A stretch of DNA of 64,000 nucleotides from DASSFG01 sp035550375 (GTDB lineage: Bacteria > Planctomycetota > Planctomycetia > Pirellulales > JAICIG01). The translations under genes were made by a program, and so were the position numbers. The stretch is from the NCBI GenBank assembly GCA_035550375.1, contig DASZPH010000048.1:167956-231955 (forward strand). The letters run 5' to 3'. A model generated the notes under the pieces. That model searched no databases. It was not told where the DNA came from and saw only the letters and a list, made by a program, of their open reading frames with translations. This document shows positions 1 to 6,765 of the stretch, piece by piece. How positions within the stretch are numbered: the stretch's first letter is position 1; each line of letters opens with the position of its first letter.

Positions 1-366
1 TCGTCGCGTCTTTGGTCCGGACCGGCTTATCCGGTCGCCCGAGCTTTACATGAAGGAGACGAATTGGCCGGCTTTCGGGTCTTCCACGCGCCGGGACATA
101 CGCCCGGCCACATTTTTCTGTTCCGCGACGAGGACCGGGTTGCCATCGTCGGCGACGTGCTCAACGGCATGAACCTGGCGACGACCTGGCCGGGGCTCCA
201 CGAACCGCCCGCACTCGCTTGCACCGACGCGGGTGAAAATCGCCGTTCCATTTTTCGCCTGGCGGAACTGCAGCCCCGGCTTTTGTGTTTCGGCCACGGC
301 CCTCCGTTGAGAGACATGACGAAGTTTGAGCGTTTCCTGGAGCGGCTGGACGACGGGGAGACCTGA
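1..366 (+). CDS. MBL-fold metallo-hydrolase, C-terminal part
   Basis: The reading frame is open from the first base of the window, so the gene starts upstream and only about 121 C-terminal residues are seen. An HTPGH metal-ligand motif is followed by a strand ending in GDVLNG, where the Asp would bridge the two metals. A late FGHGPP segment supplies the last metal-binding His. This order is that of the metallo-beta-lactamase fold (glyoxalase II / RNase Z-like hydrolases). The N-terminal HxHxDH motif lies outside the window. The substrate cannot be told. About 200 bases without a gene separate it from the next operon. Confidence 0.85.
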   Translation, partial: SSRLWSGPAYPVARALHEGDELAGFRVFHAPGHTPGHIFLFRDEDRVAIVGDVLNGMNLATTWPGLHEPPALACTDAGENRRSIFRLAELQPRLLCFGHGPPLRDMTKFERFLERLDDGET

Positions 367-562
367 CGCGCCGTCGTTGCTTCGCTGGGCGACCGCCTTC
401 GACTCCAACCTGCATTCCGTGGGGCGTAGAAGGTGAGTGCGCCCGAAAGTTCGCTGACGATGCAGGCACGATCTCCTCAAACGTTGTCACACCTGTTCGG
501 CTCGCAGGTCTGACGCATCCCCTCCGCGGATTGTATCCTAAGGTGAAATTACAAGGAGTCCG

Positions 563-1576
563 ATGCCGCTTTCACGTATTGTGAACGGCCCGACAGCAGC
601 AATGGCCGGCAACGAAACCAGTCGCGAAACCGAGTCGGCTGACACGCCGCGCCGACGGGTGCGGGTCGCCGTCGTTCAGGCGGGCTCGATCCTCTTCGAC
701 ACCGCCAGGTCGCTGGAAAAACTCGCCGATCTTACGGCCGACGCCGCTCGCCAGAAAGCCGAGCTTGTCGTTTTCCCAGAAGCGTTCATCGGCGGCTATT
801 TCAAAGGCCATGATTTCGGCGTGAGCGTCGGCATCCGTTCGCGGGAAGGTCGTGACGCGTTCCGACGGCTGTTTGACAACGCAGTCGAGGCCCCCGGCCC
901 GGCCACCGAATTCATCGGCAAGGTGGTACGAGAGCACGGCGTTCACGCCGTCGTGGGCGTCATCGAGCGAGATGGCGGCACTCTTTACTGCACCGCGCTG
1001 ATTTTTGGTTCCGACGGAAGCCTGCTGGGCAAGCATCGCAAGTTGATGCCCACGGCGATGGAGCGCGTGATCTGGGGCTCCGGAGACGGCTCCATGCTGC
1101 CGGTCGTGCCGACGGCGGTCGGCCGGATCGGCTCGGTGATCTGTTGGGAAAACTACATGCCCTTGCTACGGACGGCCATGTATGCCAGGCAGATCGAGCT
1201 TTACTGCGCACTCACCGTGGATGACCGTGAGACGTGGTTGCCCACGGTGACGCACATTGCCCTGGAAGGGCGCTGCTTCGTGTTGTCGGCCTGCCAGATC
1301 CTGCGACGGGCCGATCTGCCGGCCGACTATCCGACGGTAAGGTTTCCGGAGTCTCAGGACCTGCTCATCCGGGGCGGAAGCTGCATCGTCGGCCCGTTGG
1401 GGCACCTGTTGGCGGGACCGAGCTACGGCGAAGAATGTATTTTAACCGCCGACCTCGACCTGACGGACTTGGCCAGGGCAAAATTCGATTTCGACGTGGT
1501 GGGGCACTACGCGCGGCCCGATGTGTTTTGCCTGGAAGTCAACGAGCAGCCGATGAAGTCGGTCAGGTTTCAATGA
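563..1576 (+). CDS. Nitrilase-family carbon-nitrogen hydrolase
   Basis: This is a 337-residue cytoplasmic hydrolase of the nitrilase branch. The Glu-Lys-Cys triad is visible: Glu73 in VVFPEAF, Lys160 in HRKLMPT and Cys194 in VICWENYMP. The CWENYMPLLR context is the form seen in true nitrilases and cyanide hydratases rather than amidases, so hydrolysis of an organic nitrile to acid and ammonia is the likely reaction. An AAGGAG at 553-558 sits 4 bases before the ATG and supports this start. The first 30 residues are a poorly conserved extension, so an internal start is possible. It leads a three-gene plus-strand run with a methyltransferase and a DUF1572 protein, all closely spaced. Confidence 0.9.
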   Translation: MPLSRIVNGPTAAMAGNETSRETESADTPRRRVRVAVVQAGSILFDTARSLEKLADLTADAARQKAELVVFPEAFIGGYFKGHDFGVSVGIRSREGRDAFRRLFDNAVEAPGPATEFIGKVVREHGVHAVVGVIERDGGTLYCTALIFGSDGSLLGKHRKLMPTAMERVIWGSGDGSMLPVVPTAVGRIGSVICWENYMPLLRTAMYARQIELYCALTVDDRETWLPTVTHIALEGRCFVLSACQILRRADLPADYPTVRFPESQDLLIRGGSCIVGPLGHLLAGPSYGEECILTADLDLTDLARAKFDFDVVGHYARPDVFCLEVNEQPMKSVRFQ

Positions 1577-1628
1577 CCTGCCGGAGCGCTAGCCCGCCGG
1601 TCGACGTTCGCTATGAGGAGAAGACGCC

Positions 1629-2321
1629 ATGAACGACGATAGAACCTTGGATTACGAACCCGGCGTGCTGCGGGTGCTGCAGTCGAAGGAGCAAACGCGG
1701 CACTACTACAACAAGATCGCCAGGGTCTACGACCTGATGTCCGAGGAGGCCGAGCAGCCGATGCGGGAGGCCGGCGTCAAGAAACTGGCCCCCCGACCGG
1801 GCGAGAGAATTCTGGAGATCGGGTTCGGCACGGGCCACTCGCTCGTCCAGATCGCCAGGGCGGTCGGACCCGGCGGCGAGGCGCTGGGCGTCGACATCTC
1901 CGACGAGATGCTGAAGCACGCCCAGGACCTGCTGGCCAAAGAGCACCTGGCCGACCGGGCCGAACTTCACTGCGGCGACGCCGAGCAGCTCCCCTTCAAG
2001 GCCGACACGCTCGACGGGATTTTTTTCAGCTTCACGCTCGAACTGTTCGACACGCCCGAACTCCCGAAGGTGCTGGCCGAGTGCAAACGGGTGCTTCGCC
2101 CCGCAGGCCGAATCGTCGTGGTCGCCGTCTCGCGCGAGGGAAAACACGGGGTGATGCTGAACCTCTACGAGTGGACGCACAAGCATTTTCCCAACCTGAT
2201 GGACTGCCGGCCAATTTACGTTCGGCGTGCCCTGGAGGCGGCCGGCTTTACCATCAAGGACGCCGACGTGGAAAGCATGTGGGTTCCGGTTGAGATCGTA
2301 CTGGCCGTAAAGACGAATTGA
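1629..2321 (+). CDS. Class I SAM-dependent methyltransferase (UbiE-like)
   Basis: This 230-residue protein has a standard Rossmann methyltransferase core. Motif I is ILEIGFGTGHS (residues 61-71). An acidic residue ends strand 2 in LGVDIS, and CGDAEQLPF is the adenine-contacting motif. The KVLAECKRVLRPAGRIVVV segment is typical of the UbiE/Coq5 group. GAGGAG at 1615-1620, 8 bases before the ATG, supports the start. The substrate is unknown. Its place between a nitrilase and a DUF1572 protein suggests small-molecule modification rather than quinone synthesis, but that is inference. Confidence 0.88.
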   Translation: MNDDRTLDYEPGVLRVLQSKEQTRHYYNKIARVYDLMSEEAEQPMREAGVKKLAPRPGERILEIGFGTGHSLVQIARAVGPGGEALGVDISDEMLKHAQDLLAKEHLADRAELHCGDAEQLPFKADTLDGIFFSFTLELFDTPELPKVLAECKRVLRPAGRIVVVAVSREGKHGVMLNLYEWTHKHFPNLMDCRPIYVRRALEAAGFTIKDADVESMWVPVEIVLAVKTN

Positions 2322-2336
2322 CCACTAGGAGATCAA

Positions 2337-2882
2337 ATGGGCATCGACACCGAGTTTCTCTCTGCCGTCATCGACACCTTCAAAGCGAACAAGCGTCTGG
2401 CGGAACGGGCCGTCGAGCAGGTGCCCGACGACAAGCTCCACCTCGCTCTCGATCCCAACACAAACTCCATCGCCGTGATTATGAAGCACGTCGCCGGAAA
2501 TCTTGCCTCCCGCTGGACCGACTTCCTGACGACCGACGGCGAAAAGCCCTCGCGAAACCGGGACGACGAATTCGTGGACCGCTTCGGCAGCCGGGCCGAG
2601 ATTCTTCAGGCCTGGGAACGGGGCTGGACCTGCCTGTTCACAACGCTCGACGGGCTGAAACCGGACGACCTTCAGAAGACGGTCACGGTCCGCGGGGAGC
2701 CGCACTCCGTGCCGCTGGCGTTGGCCCGATCCTTGGGTCACACCTGCTACCACGTCGGCCAGATCGTCCAGGTCGCCAGGATTCATGCCGGCGAGCGGTG
2801 GCAAACGCTCACCATTCCCCGCGGCGGCTCCGAGGAATTCAACAAGGCCCATTGGGTCCAGAGCGGCCAATCGCACTCGTGA
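2337..2882 (+). CDS. DUF1572 family protein (DinB-like four-helix fold)
   Basis: This 181-residue protein fits the DUF1572 / DinB superfamily, a four-helix bundle often with a His-based metal site. The pattern NSIAVIMKHVAGNLASRW carries the first His, and SLGHTCYHVGQIVQVAR near residue 140 carries the others. AGGAG at 2327-2331 is 5 bases before the ATG. It lies 15 bases after the methyltransferase stop and is probably the last gene of the operon. In related bacteria such proteins are thought to act as thiol-dependent transferases or stress proteins; no substrate can be given here. Confidence 0.85.
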   Translation: MGIDTEFLSAVIDTFKANKRLAERAVEQVPDDKLHLALDPNTNSIAVIMKHVAGNLASRWTDFLTTDGEKPSRNRDDEFVDRFGSRAEILQAWERGWTCLFTTLDGLKPDDLQKTVTVRGEPHSVPLALARSLGHTCYHVGQIVQVARIHAGERWQTLTIPRGGSEEFNKAHWVQSGQSHS

Positions 2883-2912
2883 ATCGAACGCCGGCCTTGG
2901 GGTGGGCGGGCC

Positions 2913-3350
2913 TTACGCTGCCTCGCGCGCCGACACTCCCTTGTGCAGCAGGCAATCGACGCTCATCGGCCCGGAGCCGTTGGCAACGATGAACAGCATG
3001 GCCCCCATCATCGACAAGTTCTTCATGAACTGGATCATCTGGTCTTGCTGGGCCTGGCCCTCCAGCTTCCAGAATGCGTGGAAGTAGTAGGTGGCCAGCA
3101 CCAGAAACACCGTCAGCAGAAGAGCGCCGAACCGTGCCTTGAATCCAAGGATCACCGACAGGCTGCCGACGAGCAAAAAGACGATGGCACCGACGAGCAT
3201 CAGCTCAGGCGCCGGAATGCCCACCGACCCCATCACCTTGGCCACATCGTTGAAGTGGGGAATCTTGTTGCCCACCGCAGACAAAAGGAAGATCGTCGAC
3301 AGCAAAATACGCCCTAAAACGGTAACCGGACCTCGAATCGCTTCCAACAT
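2913..3350 (-). CDS. DoxX family membrane protein
   Basis: This 145-residue inner-membrane protein has four predicted transmembrane helices: near residues 8-26, 50-68, 72-92 and 105-122. The N-terminal GRILLSTIFLLSAVGNKIPHF segment is the usual DoxX entry helix. It follows the pirin gene on the same strand with a 77-base gap and may be the last gene of the MarR-pirin-DoxX group. DoxX proteins are linked to thiol and oxidative stress in other bacteria. The gene converges with the DUF1572 gene, 30 bases apart. Confidence 0.88.
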   Translation of the reverse strand: MLEAIRGPVTVLGRILLSTIFLLSAVGNKIPHFNDVAKVMGSVGIPAPELMLVGAIVFLLVGSLSVILGFKARFGALLLTVFLVLATYYFHAFWKLEGQAQQDQMIQFMKNLSMMGAMLFIVANGSGPMSVDCLLHKGVSAREAA

Positions 3351-3427
3351 GGTTCTTCTCCTTAGAGCTACAGGAAAGCCGGCGTTATGGCGCAGACGTC
3401 TCGCCTGCCCGCCGGTTCGTTAACTTC

Positions 3428-4126
3428 TTATCCAAGATCGAACAGCAGAACTTCGGACTCCGTCTCAGCCAGCACCGAGACGGCCTTTTCGGCGGCGATC
3501 CCCGCTCCGTCGCCGGCAGCCAGGCGGTGGCCGGCGACGTTCACGTTTCCGCCGATGACTTGCAGCCACCCCGCCCGCCCAACCTCCAGGTCACGCGAGA
3601 TGGCCTGGCCCGGAGAGAGCGACGCCAGATAGAGCCGCGCGTCCTGGTGAATGGTCAAGGAGCCGTCCGCTCCGTCGGGCGAGGCCACCAGGCGCCATCG
3701 GTCACGCTTTTGCTCGTCGCCCAAAGCCAACTCCTCGTAGCTCGGTTGCAGCCCCTTCCGCGCCGGCAAGATCCAGATCTGGTAGAGATGGACCGGTTCC
3801 TTGTCAGACGGATTGAACTCGCTGTGACGCACGCCCGTGCCGGCGGTCATGCGTTGGAACTGGCCAGGCCGAATAATCGAGCCGTTACTCATGCTGTCTT
3901 TGTGCTCCAGCGCCCCGCTGACGACGTAGGTCACGATCTCCATGTCGCGGTGCCCGTGCATCCCAAAACCTCGGCCCGGCTCGACTCGGTCTTCGTTGAT
4001 GACGCGCAGCGAGCGGAAGCCCATCTGGTCGGGATCGTAGTAATCGCCGAAGGAAAAGGTGTGGTAGGTGTCGAGCCAGCCGTGGTCGAAATGGCCCCGC
4101 TCAGAAGATTTGCGAACCTTGATCAT
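3428..4126 (-). CDS. Pirin family protein (bicupin)
   Basis: At 232 residues this matches the YhaK/pirin length. The first cupin holds the metal site: GFGMHGHRDMEIVTYVVSG gives two His and a Glu, and AGTGVRHSE gives the fourth His ligand. The N-terminal HFDHGWLDTYHTFSFGDYYDP block is a family signature. Pirins bind iron, and several cleave quercetin or act as redox-sensing co-regulators. It lies between a MarR regulator upstream and DoxX downstream. An operator-like sequence at 4149-4168 sits just ahead of its start, so MarR control independent of the upstream gene is likely. Confidence 0.92.
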   Translation of the reverse strand: MIKVRKSSERGHFDHGWLDTYHTFSFGDYYDPDQMGFRSLRVINEDRVEPGRGFGMHGHRDMEIVTYVVSGALEHKDSMSNGSIIRPGQFQRMTAGTGVRHSEFNPSDKEPVHLYQIWILPARKGLQPSYEELALGDEQKRDRWRLVASPDGADGSLTIHQDARLYLASLSPGQAISRDLEVGRAGWLQVIGGNVNVAGHRLAAGDGAGIAAEKAVSVLAETESEVLLFDLG

Positions 4127-4148
4127 GGTTTTCCTCTCGACCTTTCAT

Positions 4149-4168
4149 TTACTTTACGTGTCAACTAT
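4149..4168 (-). promoter_or_regulatory. Operator-like site ahead of the pirin gene
   Basis: The 20 bases TTACTTTACGTGTCAACTAT match 16 of 20 positions of the palindromic site at 4685-4704 in front of the MarR gene. The right arm AACTAT and the core TTTAC are the same in both. It lies between the MarR stop and the pirin start, 22 bases from the pirin ATG. Shared sequence in two promoter regions of one gene cluster suggests a MarR binding site. No binding data are available. Confidence 0.55.
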
Positions 4169-4183
4169 TATGGCAAAAAAAAG

Positions 4184-4678
4184 TCATTCCTCCGCGGCAG
4201 CCCAAGGCTCGCGGACCTTCTCCAGCAGCCGGATCAGGTCTTTCAGTTCGTCCCCGGAAAGATGGCCCAGCAGTCTTCGATGCAAGGCCGCGAGCGGCTC
4301 GTCGAGGGCCGCCAGCGTTTTGGTCGCCCGATCCGTGAGAGCAACATAGACCACGCGGCGATCCCGCTCGCAGCGCAGGCGACGCACGAAACCCGCTTCT
4401 TCCAGGCGGTCGACGAGGCCGGTAATCCCCGGCACCACGGTGATCGTCCGGCTGGCGATCTCCAGGATCGGCAGGGGATTTCCCTCCCCCCGCAGGATGC
4501 GAAGCACGTTGTACTGCGAGTGGGTCAGGCCGTGCTCACGCAACAGGCGGGCGAAGCGAATCTGAATTTGGTCGCTGGTGCGCAAGATGTTCAAGGCGGC
4601 CTCCTCCTCCAGCAGGTCGAAGGGGCGTTTTTTCTTCAGCTCGTGCTGCAATTTCGGGGCGGTCATGGCTTTTCTCAT
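4184..4678 (-). CDS. MarR family transcriptional regulator
   Basis: This 164-residue protein has the MarR winged-helix fold. Residues 45-110 carry the recognition helix and wing (ILEIASRTITVVPGITGLVDRLEEAGFVRR, then CERDRRVVYVALTD). The DxRxxxxxLT wing motif is clear. It probably represses itself and the pirin-DoxX genes: a palindrome lies 7 bases upstream of its start and a near copy precedes pirin. Such regulators often sense phenols or quinones, which fits a pirin/DoxX target set, but the ligand is inferred. Confidence 0.92.
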   Translation of the reverse strand: MRKAMTAPKLQHELKKKRPFDLLEEEAALNILRTSDQIQIRFARLLREHGLTHSQYNVLRILRGEGNPLPILEIASRTITVVPGITGLVDRLEEAGFVRRLRCERDRRVVYVALTDRATKTLAALDEPLAALHRRLLGHLSGDELKDLIRLLEKVREPWAAAEE

Positions 4679-4684
4679 TTCAAT

Positions 4685-4704
4685 ATAGTTTACATATCAA
4701 CTAT
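4685..4704 (-). promoter_or_regulatory. Palindromic MarR operator candidate
   Basis: ATAGTTTACATATCAACTAT has perfect 6-base inverted arms (ATAGTT / AACTAT) around an 8-base spacer, a spacing usual for MarR dimers. It lies immediately upstream of the MarR gene. A related copy lies at 4149-4168. The surrounding DNA is AT-rich against a GC-rich background, as expected for a promoter. Confidence 0.6.
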
Positions 4705-4783
4705 CGTCGTGTCAAGGGCTAGAACTTGATCGAACGAATTCGCCGCAGGCAGGGGTCAAATCGTTTGACGGCGGACGACCCCA

Positions 4784-4909
4784 GATTATTCACCGGCCCC
4801 GTAGGCTTGCGCGCAGACCGCGCCGACACGAACCCGCAGCGTGAAGCGAGGGAAGTTGCGTCGTGCTCCCGGCTTACGCTTCGCGCTTGGTGGGGCCGCT
4901 GAATAATCC
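4784..4909. repeat. Miniature inverted-repeat element, copy 1
   Basis: This 126-base element has terminal inverted repeats: GATTATTCACCGGCCCC on the left, and on the right the complement of GGATTATTCAGCGGCCCC. The interior has an AGCGTGAAGCGAGGGAAG core and a mirror TTACGCTTCGCGCTTGG. The element at 25317-25430 aligns along its whole length in the opposite orientation. A third site at 52949-53006 has only the core. No coding capacity is seen. It fills most of the gap between the MarR promoter and the DUF3303 gene. Confidence 0.75.
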
Positions 4910-4912
4910 GGA

Positions 4913-5182
4913 CTAGACGACCGGCACGGCGGTTGCCGCTTCTTTGGACGTGCGGACGGCCACGAGTTCAAAGTCCACCAGGTCTTTCCAGAGGGCGATC
5001 CATTGCTCGAGAAGTTGCACCTCGTCGCACTCCATCAACTGAAAACACCGGTTGCCGTTCACTTCCACCCAGCTATCGATGTATTTCAGCCCGTCAGGCA
5101 GCATGCGCCCCTTCTCTCGAAGACGCTGATAGACGGCCGTCCCGTCGCGCTCCTGAAACCGTTCGATTACCATGAAGAGCAC
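4913..5182 (-). CDS. DUF3303 family small protein
   Basis: This 89-residue protein matches the DUF3303 pattern: it begins MLFMVIERF, has a GRMLPDGLKYIDSWVE middle and a CFQLMECDE segment, and resembles dimeric alpha/beta-barrel (muconolactone isomerase-like) folds. The start is a GTG at 5182 with a GGAG about 8 bases upstream; the next ATG would lose three conserved residues. It is the last of a minus-strand group with TfoX, a small frameshifted gene and an esterase. Its function is unknown. Confidence 0.85.
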   Translation of the reverse strand: MLFMVIERFQERDGTAVYQRLREKGRMLPDGLKYIDSWVEVNGNRCFQLMECDEVQLLEQWIALWKDLVDFELVAVRTSKEAATAVPVV

Positions 5183-5212
5183 CGTTTTGCTCCTTGTGTT
5201 GCCGAAGCGGGG

Positions 5213-5542
5213 TTACTTTCTGGGCAGGGTCCTCACGAACCTCATCGCCCGTTCGACCCACCATTTCAACTGGTCGTCGTCGTCGATCCTTTCGGGCTCG
5301 ACCATCACCCAGCCTTTCATCGGCCTGCCGGTGATGTCGAACTCTTTCACGTGCGGCTCGGCGAGCGCCCCTTCGCCCTCTTCGGGAGCGAGCCGGACGA
5401 TCAGCCAGTGCTTCCAGACGCCCACGAGCAGGTTGCCGTTCAAGAGGAACCCAACGCCGCCGAACATTTTCTTTTCCGTGACGCCGCGGACGCCCGAAAG
5501 GGCGTCACGTGCCCGGCTGGCGAGCGATTCGCTAAAGACCAT
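5213..5542 (-). CDS. TfoX/Sxy N-terminal domain protein
   Basis: This 109-residue protein consists of a single TfoX N-terminal domain: KKMFGGVGFLLNGNLLVGVW, then a basic HWLIVRL strand and GRPMKGWVMVEP. Full TfoX also has a C-terminal domain, absent here as in most stand-alone homologues outside gamma-proteobacteria, so a competence role should not be assumed. It starts 3 bases after the stop of the preceding small gene, so translation is probably coupled. Confidence 0.88.
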   Translation of the reverse strand: MVFSESLASRARDALSGVRGVTEKKMFGGVGFLLNGNLLVGVWKHWLIVRLAPEEGEGALAEPHVKEFDITGRPMKGWVMVEPERIDDDDQLKWWVERAMRFVRTLPRK

Positions 5543-5545
5543 GAT

Positions 5546-5724
5546 TCACTCCTCGCGCCGATTTTCGACCGCCGCTTCGTAGACCGAAACGGCCGCCTTC
5601 GCCATCAGGTGCATGGTGCGGCGGGCAGGAACCAGCGGCAGCTTCTTCCGTCCATCTCGGCGACGACCTCCGCGATCGCCTCCTCGATTCTCTCTTCGAG
5701 CTTGTTGACGGTGTTCGGGTCCAT
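5546..5724 (-). pseudogene. Small 59-residue protein gene with a one-base frameshift
   Basis: An ATG at 5724 opens a coding-like frame beginning MDPNTVNKLEERIEEAIAEV. After about 26 codons, near 5648, the coding signal moves to another frame that continues KKLPLVPARRTMHLMAKAAV and ends at 5546. The total is 179 bases, one short of 60 codons, so a single lost base explains both halves. The start overlaps the end of the esterase operon by position (its stop is at 5728) and the stop is 3 bases before TfoX, just where a gene is expected. It may be a real mutation or a sequencing error. The product is a small helical protein of unknown function. Confidence 0.6.
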
Positions 5725-5727
5725 CGG

Positions 5728-6609
5728 TCAGGTGATCTTGTGTTTCTGGAAGAACTCCCACATCAGGTCGTTGGCCGAAATGTTGCTCGCCGACTTGCCG
5801 AGAATTTTGGCCGGTGATTTCTGGCCCGGCCAGGTGTGACCGCCTCCCTCGACGACGATCAGCACCACTTCGGCTCCGCCGCGGCCTGGCCCGTAGGTCT
5901 GGCGGGTGACGGTCATCTCGTCCCCGGCCTCGGAAAGCCGGTCCACCTTCGGCCGATCGTCGCAGCCGTTGGCTCTCACCCACACGGCCACCGACTCCTC
6001 GACCGAACGGAAATGCGTGCCGGTGAGGCTCTTCGGGCCTTTGCCCCCCTCGAACGGAATGAACTCGTCCTTCGTGCCGTGGAAATGCAGCACCGGCACC
6101 GGGCGTTTCAGGGTGCCGACTTCGGTCGCCATGCTGCCGGCCACGGGGGCGACGGCAGCGATGCGGTCGGAAAGTTCCGCCGCCAGCCGGTAGGCCATGA
6201 TTCCGCCGTTCGACATGCCCGTGACGTAGACCCGCTGCGTGTCGACCGAATAGGCCCGCATCAGGTCGTCGAGCAGAGCGTGGATGAAGGCCACGTCATC
6301 CACGTTCTCCTTGACCGCCGAACCGCAGCACCTGCCGCCGTTCCAGAAGAACGACGAGCGTTTGCCGGTCCCATTCGGGTAAACCGCAATGAAACCGGCC
6401 TCATCCGCCTTGGAGTTGAGATCGGTGAACCACGCCATCATTGGCCCGTTCATCGTCGCTCCGTGCAAGGCCAGCACGACGGGCATCGGCCCCTTTTCGT
6501 GGTGCTTGGGCACATGAACCACGTAGGAGCGCTTCAGGCCACCGACGTCGACCGAGCGGTTCTCCCCAGGATGCAGCCACCCGGAGAAATACAGGCTCAT
6601 TAACGACAT
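5728..6609 (-). CDS. LpqC-like / PHB-depolymerase-type esterase
   Basis: This alpha/beta hydrolase of about 293 residues belongs to the LpqC / polyhydroxybutyrate depolymerase family. Visible elements are the oxyanion segment LALHGATMNGPMM, the nucleophile elbow GMSNGG, the acid in HFHGTKDEF and the His in GGGHTWPG. WNGGRCCG is a family-typical cysteine pair. No signal peptide is seen with this start. The frame runs upstream to a TTG at 6732 and an ATG at 6708, so the N-terminus is uncertain. Such enzymes act on ester-linked aromatic or polyester substrates. Confidence 0.82.
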   Translation of the reverse strand: MSLMSLYFSGWLHPGENRSVDVGGLKRSYVVHVPKHHEKGPMPVVLALHGATMNGPMMAWFTDLNSKADEAGFIAVYPNGTGKRSSFFWNGGRCCGSAVKENVDDVAFIHALLDDLMRAYSVDTQRVYVTGMSNGGIMAYRLAAELSDRIAAVAPVAGSMATEVGTLKRPVPVLHFHGTKDEFIPFEGGKGPKSLTGTHFRSVEESVAVWVRANGCDDRPKVDRLSEAGDEMTVTRQTYGPGRGGAEVVLIVVEGGGHTWPGQKSPAKILGKSASNISANDLMWEFFQKHKIT

Positions 6610-6765
6610 GATTGGTTTTGCGAAGACTTTCCGGCCGACTGCCAAAAGAGGCCAAGCACCGATAGCGTTGCCCGAATGTTTGGCGAACGCCGACGCTGCA
6701 GGCATCATCCAGCAAATCAGGCGATCTGACAAAGGGTTGGGACGCCCACCCTCCCAAGATTTCCT

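Noticed and set aside
46..480. Minus-strand frame opposite the metallo-hydrolase
   Set aside because: The plus-strand frame carries conserved HTPGH and GHGPP motifs; the minus frame shows no family pattern.
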